DNA of 5,679 nucleotides from contig CADBRF010000292.1 in assembly GCA_902796975.1 (NCBI GenBank), positions 1-5,679 on the forward strand. Direction: 5' to 3'. This DNA is from an uncultured Coriobacteriaceae bacterium (GTDB lineage: Bacteria > Actinomycetota > Coriobacteriia > Coriobacteriales > QAMH01). The notes beneath the pieces are model-generated. The model searched no databases. It saw nothing but the letters and a program-made list of their open reading frames with translations, and was not told the origin of the DNA. Made by a program: the position numbers and the translations under genes. This document shows, piece by piece, positions 1-3,761 of this stretch; positions within the stretch are counted from its first letter, which is position 1, and each line of letters begins with the position of its first letter.

Positions 1-1661
1 ACTCGGTAATGCACTGCTACCGTTGCGGCTCCACGCTCGAGCCTTGGCTCTCTGAGCAGTGGTTCGTGGCAGTTGACAAGCTCAAGGGACCGGCAATGGA
101 CGCCGTCACGAGCGGGGAAGTCACCTTCCATCCCGCGCGCTGGGTGCAGACCTACACCACTTGGATGGACAACCTGAAAGACTGGTGCATCTCCCGCCAA
201 CTGTGGTGGGGTCATCGCATCCCTGTGTTTTACTGCGAGGATTGCGGATGGCAGGATGCTCTCATGGAAGACACGGACACCTGCCCCACGTGCGGCGGGC
301 ATCATGTGCATCAGGACGAGAACGTGCTCGACACCTGGTTCTCCAGCCAGCTGTGGACCTTTGCCACGCAGGGCTGGCCGGATCATCCGGAGCAGATGGA
401 GGGCCACCATCCCACGCAGGTGCTCGTTACCGCACGAGACATCATCGCGCTCTGGGTCGCCCGCATGGTCATGAGCTCGCTCTATTTCACCAAGGAGATT
501 CCGTTCCATGACGTGTTCATCTACGCCACCATCCTCGCTAAGGACGGAAGCCGCATGAGCAAGTCCAAGGGCAATGGCGTTGACCCCATGGACCTCATCA
601 ACATGTACGGCGCGGACGCCATGCGCTTCAACCTGCTGACGCTGGTCACTAACAACCAGGACGTCAAGTTCGATGCGGATATCGACAAGAAGACGCATGC
701 ACTCAAGGGATCTCCGCGCACCGAGGCAGCGCGCTCCTTCGTGACCAAGATTTGGAATGCCGCTCGCTTCGTGACCCTCAACCTCGAGGGCTACACGCCG
801 GGCGCTCCCGAGGCGGCAATTCCCGCTGACGCATGGATTCTCTCAAAGCTTGCCAAGCTCAGCGCAAGCATCACAGCTGGACTTGAAGAGTACCGCTTTG
901 GCGAAGTCGCCCATGAGCTCTACGAGTTCTTCTGGAACGAGTTCTGCGATTGGTATATCGAGCTCTGCAAACCGCGTCTGGCAGAAGGCGGGGAGAGTCG
1001 CGCAGTCGCCCAGCGCAACCTCGTTTTCGTGCTCGATACGGCGCTCCGCCTGCTCCACCCCGTCATGCCTTTCGTTACCGAGGCAATCTGGAGCTACCTG
1101 CCCGTCGAGACCGATGCCGAAGCTCTGATGGTTGCACCGTGGCCAGAGCCGGACGAACTTGCCTGCTGGATCAACGAGGATGCCGAGGCATCCGTCTCTG
1201 CTGCCTGTGCATGCGTTGGCGCCATCCGTTCTATTCGGGCAAACCATGGCATCAGCCCACGCCAGACTCTCGACGTCACGCTCAGGCTTGCCGAGGGCGC
1301 CAATCCTGTCCAGAAAGCTCAGATCGAGAGCCAGACGGGCCTTGTCACCTCACTTGGCAATGTCGGGTCATTCGAAGTTCTCAGCGCCGACGCTTCGCGT
1401 CCAACGGAATGCGGCGTGGAGCTGGTGGGAGACATCGAGGTATATGTCCACCTCGCCGGTTTTGTCGACTTTGCAGCAGAAACTGAGCGTCTCAACAAGC
1501 GCCGTGCCAAGGCGGAAAAAGACCTGCAGAAGCTCGATAAGAAGCTCGGAAACCAGAACTTCCTCGCTAAGGCGGCACCGGAAGCTGTGGAGAAGGTTCG
1601 CGCTGAGCACGAGGGACTCATTCGTGCCATCAAGCTTATCGACATGCAGCTGGACGCCTAG
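1..1661 (+). CDS. valS: Valyl-tRNA synthetase, C-terminal part (5' truncated by window edge)
   Basis: Class I aminoacyl-tRNA synthetase that charges tRNA-Val with valine in the cytoplasm. The reading frame (codons from base 3) is already open at the left edge, so the Met at base 9 is internal. About 552 residues are present of a family length near 880. The missing part would hold the HIGH motif and most of the CP1 editing domain. Visible in order: LSEQWF (about bases 48-65); the WCISRQLWWGHRIP block (183-224); a zinc knuckle with two CX2C pairs (Cys codons at 234, 243, 282, 291); DTWFSS (330-347); TARDII..WVARM (about 429-467); the KMSKS loop as RMSKS (552-566) followed by KGNGVDP; the anticodon-binding helical domain with WNEFCDWYIELCKPRL (from 933); and the C-terminal tRNA-binding coiled-coil arm, rich in Lys, Glu and Leu (about 1452-1658). 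The gene ends at TAG and is followed 26 bases later by an intrinsic terminator. All signature motifs are intact, so it is very likely functional. Confidence 0.97.
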   Translation, partial: SVMHCYRCGSTLEPWLSEQWFVAVDKLKGPAMDAVTSGEVTFHPARWVQTYTTWMDNLKDWCISRQLWWGHRIPVFYCEDCGWQDALMEDTDTCPTCGGHHVHQDENVLDTWFSSQLWTFATQGWPDHPEQMEGHHPTQVLVTARDIIALWVARMVMSSLYFTKEIPFHDVFIYATILAKDGSRMSKSKGNGVDPMDLINMYGADAMRFNLLTLVTNNQDVKFDADIDKKTHALKGSPRTEAARSFVTKIWNAARFVTLNLEGYTPGAPEAAIPADAWILSKLAKLSASITAGLEEYRFGEVAHELYEFFWNEFCDWYIELCKPRLAEGGESRAVAQRNLVFVLDTALRLLHPVMPFVTEAIWSYLPVETDAEALMVAPWPEPDELACWINEDAEASVSAACACVGAIRSIRANHGISPRQTLDVTLRLAEGANPVQKAQIESQTGLVTSLGNVGSFEVLSADASRPTECGVELVGDIEVYVHLAGFVDFAAETERLNKRRAKAEKDLQKLDKKLGNQNFLAKAAPEAVEKVRAEHEGLIRAIKLIDMQLDA

Positions 1662-1687
1662 CGCAAAGTAACTACAACATTTATTGT

Positions 1688-1727
1688 ATGCGTCCGTCTC
1701 TCCTGAATGGGGGGCGGGCGCATTTTT
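1688..1727 (+). terminator. Intrinsic (Rho-independent) terminator of valS
   Basis: A 15-pair stem joins 1688-1702 to 1709-1723, with several G-U pairs in its upper half and a six-base loop (CTGAAT). The lower stem is TGCGTCCG against CGGGCGCA. It runs directly into a TTTTT tract at 1723-1727. Its place shortly after the valS stop codon and the U-tract make termination of the valS transcript the natural reading, which separates valS from the genes downstream. Confidence 0.88.
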
Positions 1728-1734
1728 GCATTAT

Positions 1735-1800
1735 CGGGAAGCTGTGTGCGAATTCGCCTGCGGATACGCCGCATCTAAACAGACAGCTGAATATTTCCCG
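1735..1800 (+). other. Candidate structured RNA/DNA element (nested inverted repeats)
   Basis: CGGGAA (1735-1740) pairs with TTCCCG (1795-1800). The adjoining GCTGT (1741-1745) pairs with ACAGC (1783-1787), giving a compound 11-pair closing stem with a seven-base bulge on the 3' side. Inside it lie a perfect 10-base palindrome GCGAATTCGC (1748-1757) and a small hairpin TGCGG/CCGCA (1759-1763 with 1769-1773). The whole could fold as a branched element just after the valS terminator. I do not recognise it as a known riboswitch or small RNA. Part of it may be chance, since this rests on reading by eye without a folding calculation. Confidence 0.25.
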
Positions 1801-2018
1801 GAACCGTCTTCCTCCCGTTGTAATAAGGATTCATGGGTTTGTCGAGAATACTATTGAATCCAATGGCAATCGACTTGCAGTACACAACTGGCCTTCTCGT
1901 GCAAGAAACTTTTTCAAGCTCTTATCTTGTCAAGGAATCGTCCATTCCATTTTGGAAATGCCCTACGTTTCTCTGACATGCAGACCCTCTTTATGTGAAA
2001 GTATTATGGAGAACGCAG

Positions 2019-2037
2019 ACGGATGAAATTAATCCGT
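2019..2037. promoter_or_regulatory. 19-bp near-perfect palindrome, candidate operator
   Basis: ACGGATGAAATTAATCCGT is symmetric about base 2028, with eight of nine arm positions complementary (mismatch G2025/A2031). It lies 12 bases after the possible -10 box TATTAT (2002-2007) and 13 bases before the Shine-Dalgarno block at 2051. That position suits a repressor site over the transcription start or early leader. As RNA it can also form a six-pair hairpin (ACGGAT/ATCCGT). No regulator gene is present in the window, so the binding protein is unknown. Confidence 0.35.
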
Positions 2038-2050
2038 GGAGGGCAAATCA

Positions 2051-2061
2051 AGGAAAGGAAC
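2051..2061 (+). promoter_or_regulatory. Ribosome-binding site that fixes the start at 2066
   Basis: AGGAAAGGAAC is a double Shine-Dalgarno sequence ending four bases before the ATG at 2066. It selects that ATG over the in-frame upstream GTG at 2036, which lies inside the palindrome and has no ribosome-binding site. The same 11 bases precede the reductase gene at 3746-3756. Confidence 0.8.
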
Positions 2062-2065
2062 TGGC

Positions 2066-2626
2066 ATGAATAAGCTCATTGCTCAGAATCTCGTTCACGC
2101 GCTGCTTGTAGGTATCATCTGCGGTGTTGAAATCGCTATCTACGCAGCTCTCGCCACTTCAGGCATTGTCCAGCATCCTCTTTACTGGGCATGCTTCATC
2201 GTCATCCCCGTCATCTTCATGGCTGGCGGCGAGTGGAAGATGATTCCTGTGCATTGGCTGAATCTCCTTCTCGGCATGTTCGTCGGTGGCTGGCTGTGCT
2301 TCTTCCTCGTTGGCAAGACGGTTATGGCAATCGGCCTTCCCATCGCATTTGGCATCTGGACCTGCGTTACCACCTTCCTGGTTCAGGGCACCGCGACCTC
2401 CTTCATCCCCGGCGGCCTCAAGCCAGCACTCGGCTTCTGCCCCATGGCCTTCATCGGCATGATCACCGTGTTCGCTTCCGCTACTGATGCCGTCAACATG
2501 GAGCCCTACATGGTCGGCCTCGTGAGCCTCTTCGTTGGCGTTGTCTTCGCAACCTGCATGGCCCAGTCTGGCAAGCTCGCTGCCAAGATCGTCGGCAATG
2601 ACAAGCCCGCTGAAGAAGAGAAATAA
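2066..2626 (+). CDS. DUF1097-like polytopic membrane protein
   Basis: A 186-residue integral membrane protein with five to six hydrophobic segments, roughly at residues 9-30, 40-53, 62-82, 87-106, 121-139 and 148-167. It has a short N-terminus (MNKL) and a charged cytoplasmic-looking tail ending AEEEK. No separate signal peptide is seen; the first segment is a membrane anchor. The C-terminal part, with FCPMAFIGMITVFA and then FVGVVFATCMAQSGKLAAK, resembles the end of E. coli YcdZ (FVPGTFIGACATFA ... IFGYAMKNSG), which points to the DUF1097 family. The family's function is not established. It could be a transporter or permease subunit, or an accessory of the enzymes encoded downstream. Gly and small residues in the helices and a conserved-looking GGEWK loop (54-58) are the most visible features. 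The start at 2066 is set by a strong Shine-Dalgarno block. It is probably the first gene of an operon with the hydrolase and reductase. Family assignment is moderate; membrane location is near certain. Confidence 0.85.
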   Translation: MNKLIAQNLVHALLVGIICGVEIAIYAALATSGIVQHPLYWACFIVIPVIFMAGGEWKMIPVHWLNLLLGMFVGGWLCFFLVGKTVMAIGLPIAFGIWTCVTTFLVQGTATSFIPGGLKPALGFCPMAFIGMITVFASATDAVNMEPYMVGLVSLFVGVVFATCMAQSGKLAAKIVGNDKPAEEEK

Positions 2627-2635
2627 AGCGCGTTG

Positions 2636-2678
2636 TTGGGGTTGGGCAGGCAATAACCTCCCGCCCCAATTTGTGTTT
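2636..2678 (+). terminator. Imperfect hairpin with weak U-tract, possible partial terminator
   Basis: Stem 2636-2650 against 2657-2669: TTGGGG pairs with CCCCAA, then T-G, GGG/CCC and AGG/CCT, with single-base bulges at T2643 and C2647 and a CAATAA loop. It starts ten bases after the stop codon of the membrane-protein gene. The following TTTGTGTTT is an interrupted U-tract. It may terminate a fraction of transcripts and so lower expression of the hydrolase and reductase, or it may protect the upstream message from 3' decay. Full termination is not clear. Confidence 0.4.
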
Positions 2679-2717
2679 GGAGTAAAGGGAGGCTTTCGTC
2701 TTCCTGGAAAGCTAGAG

Positions 2718-2735
2718 CTCTTATTAAGAGAGAGG
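2718..2735 (+). promoter_or_regulatory. Ribosome-binding site of the MBL gene, partly within a small hairpin
   Basis: AGAGAGG (2729-2735) lies seven bases before the ATG at 2743 and supports that start. CTCTTA-T-TAAGAG (2718-2730) is a perfect short inverted repeat whose 3' arm covers the first two bases of the Shine-Dalgarno. An upstream stem GCTTTC/GAAAGC (2692-2697 with 2707-2712) also sits in this leader. The stems are short, so any effect on translation is speculative. Confidence 0.5.
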
Positions 2736-2742
2736 TAACAAC

Positions 2743-3672
2743 ATGAGCTATTCCATCACCAACATTGAGTACGGCATTGGCCCCTGGGGCACTGAGTGGC
2801 TCTACGGCATGGTTGGCAACCCCAAGCCCGGCGAGGAAGAGAACAACGTCCATTCCGTCACGCTCCTTCAGGGCGAGGGCCGCAACATTCTTGTCGATAC
2901 CGGCATTGCCGCCAGCAATCCAGCCAAGAAGGCTCTTTGGGATAGCCTGATCACCGAATGCAACGGCGTCGAGTGGGCGCTCGAGCAGGTCAATCTCAAG
3001 CCTGAAGACATTGATACCGTCATCCTCACCCATGCCCATATCGACCACGTCGGTGGCATGGAAGTCATGACCAATGCTCATTTCTACATCCAGCAAGCAG
3101 AGTTCGAAGCCTGGGAGAAGATGACGACCCAGCCTGAGTACCAGCAACTCACCCTCCCGGCGGCTTTCCCTCCGGATTATCCTGTGATTCGCAAGATGAT
3201 TGACGAAGGCAGGGTCACGCTCCTCAACGGCGATGTCACCAACCTGCTCCCGGGCATCGATATTCACGTTGTCTACAATTGCCACTCCGTGGCCGAGCAG
3301 ATTGTTGTGGTCAACAATGGCGAAAACGAAGGCGAAACCACGAAGGTCAAGGTAGCCAACGAGGCAGGCCATGTTGTCGAAACCGAGCTTACCTCTGGAT
3401 CAAGCGAGCGCAAGGTCAAGTACCTCATTGCTGGCGATGTCGCATGCCGCCCCGCAAACCTCGTGGGCATGGGCGATTGGCATGCCTTCCTGATTCCCAT
3501 TCTTGGCCGCTCCGGTTCTGCCCGCAATGTTGCAGAGACGTATCAGTGGATTCTCGACCAGATTCACGGCGATATGTCTCGCCTCGTTCTTACGCATGAC
3601 GTGACCATGACTGACCGTTTCGAGAGCGAGCCGCTTGACGACCTGCTCCACATCCACTACGTCGTCAAATAG
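2743..3672 (+). CDS. Metallo-beta-lactamase-fold hydrolase (AHL-lactonase-like group)
   Basis: A 309-residue soluble cytoplasmic protein with no signal peptide or membrane segment. The fold is shown by NILVDTGI (48-55) and the metal motif THAHIDHVGG (96-105: H97, H99, D101, H102). Further ligands are H181 in YNCHS, D232 in LIAGD and H285 in LTHD. Together these form a complete binuclear, usually zinc, ligand set as in N-acyl-homoserine lactonases and other MBL hydrolases. Family members hydrolyse lactones, esters, thioesters or phosphoesters; the substrate here cannot be assigned. Two oddities: the usual PGH before the third histidine is replaced by NCH, and about 40 hydrophilic residues (roughly 190-227, Glu/Asn/Lys-rich) separate this motif from D232, longer than in compact relatives. 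It lies 116 bases after the membrane-protein gene and 89 before the flavoenzyme, on the same strand, suggesting joint metabolism of one compound. The fold is certain; the lactonase-like subgroup is tentative. Confidence 0.92.
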   Translation: MSYSITNIEYGIGPWGTEWLYGMVGNPKPGEEENNVHSVTLLQGEGRNILVDTGIAASNPAKKALWDSLITECNGVEWALEQVNLKPEDIDTVILTHAHIDHVGGMEVMTNAHFYIQQAEFEAWEKMTTQPEYQQLTLPAAFPPDYPVIRKMIDEGRVTLLNGDVTNLLPGIDIHVVYNCHSVAEQIVVVNNGENEGETTKVKVANEAGHVVETELTSGSSERKVKYLIAGDVACRPANLVGMGDWHAFLIPILGRSGSARNVAETYQWILDQIHGDMSRLVLTHDVTMTDRFESEPLDDLLHIHYVVK

Positions 3673-3684
3673 TCTTTAGCTTCG

Positions 3685-3720
3685 ATCGCACGGGATGCCC
3701 AGGAGGGTGTTCCGTGCGAT
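3685..3720 (+). other. Long intergenic hairpin without U-tract
   Basis: ATCGCACGG (3685-3693) and CCGTGCGAT (3712-3720) are perfectly complementary over nine pairs. Pairing continues inward through G-U, A-U, G-U and G-U pairs to CCC/GGG, giving a 16-pair stem with an AGGA tetraloop (3701-3704). The next bases are GCCGTGTCTTG, so no U-tract follows, and none is found on the opposite strand either. It lies 13 bases after the hydrolase stop codon and 41 bases before the reductase start. It is therefore more likely an mRNA stability or processing element between two co-transcribed genes, or a protein-binding palindrome, than an intrinsic terminator. Confidence 0.7.
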
Positions 3721-3745
3721 GCCGTGTCTTGAACGTAACTTCGCG

Positions 3746-3756
3746 AGGAAAGGAAC
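3746..3756 (+). promoter_or_regulatory. Ribosome-binding site that fixes the reductase start at 3762
   Basis: AGGAAAGGAAC, identical over 11 bases to the block before the membrane-protein gene, ends five bases before the ATG at 3762. A second ATG at 3757 is out of frame with the reductase. An in-frame ATG at 3771 is too distant from the Shine-Dalgarno to be the preferred start. Confidence 0.75.
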
Positions 3757-3761
3757 ATGAC

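Larger units (their letters stand above)
1728..2050 (+). other. Intergenic region, A+T-richer, probably the promoter and leader of the downstream operon
   Basis: About 320 bases with no convincing gene, lying between the valS terminator and the membrane-protein gene. The frame open through 1688-2026 begins inside the terminator stem, has no ribosome-binding site and shows no family resemblance. A 47-codon frame at 1833-1976 has AAGGA only three bases before its ATG and uses codons rare in the neighbours (AGA, ATA, CTA), so it is not called. A TATTAT at 2002-2007 could be a -10 box, but no good -35 lies 16-18 bases upstream. TTGTCA (1927-1932) and CTGACA (1973-1978) resemble -35 boxes but lack a well-spaced -10. 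The promoter of the operon is expected here by position, but I cannot place it. Inverted repeats in this region are listed separately. Confidence 0.6.

Noticed and set aside
1827..1864. A tRNA-like TTGAATCC segment resembling a T-arm
   Set aside because: No acceptor stem, D-arm or anticodon arm can be built around it.
1833..1976. A 47-codon small frame with AAGGA upstream
   Set aside because: The Shine-Dalgarno to ATG spacing is only three bases, and it uses several codons rare in the flanking genes. Without conservation data it is not supportable as a gene.
1688..2026. A 112-codon + strand frame in the intergenic region
   Set aside because: It begins inside the valS terminator stem, has no ribosome-binding site, differs in codon use from the neighbours and shows no family resemblance.
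2036..2065. Upstream GTG start extending the membrane protein by ten residues
   Set aside because: The GTG lies inside the palindrome without a ribosome-binding site. The ATG at 2066 has a strong one, and the extension (Lys/Arg/Gly-rich) adds nothing recognisable.
2506..3372. A 288-codon minus-strand open frame across the end of the membrane-protein gene and most of the MBL gene
   Set aside because: It is antisense to two convincing genes and has no motif. The codon-bias shadow explanation suffices.
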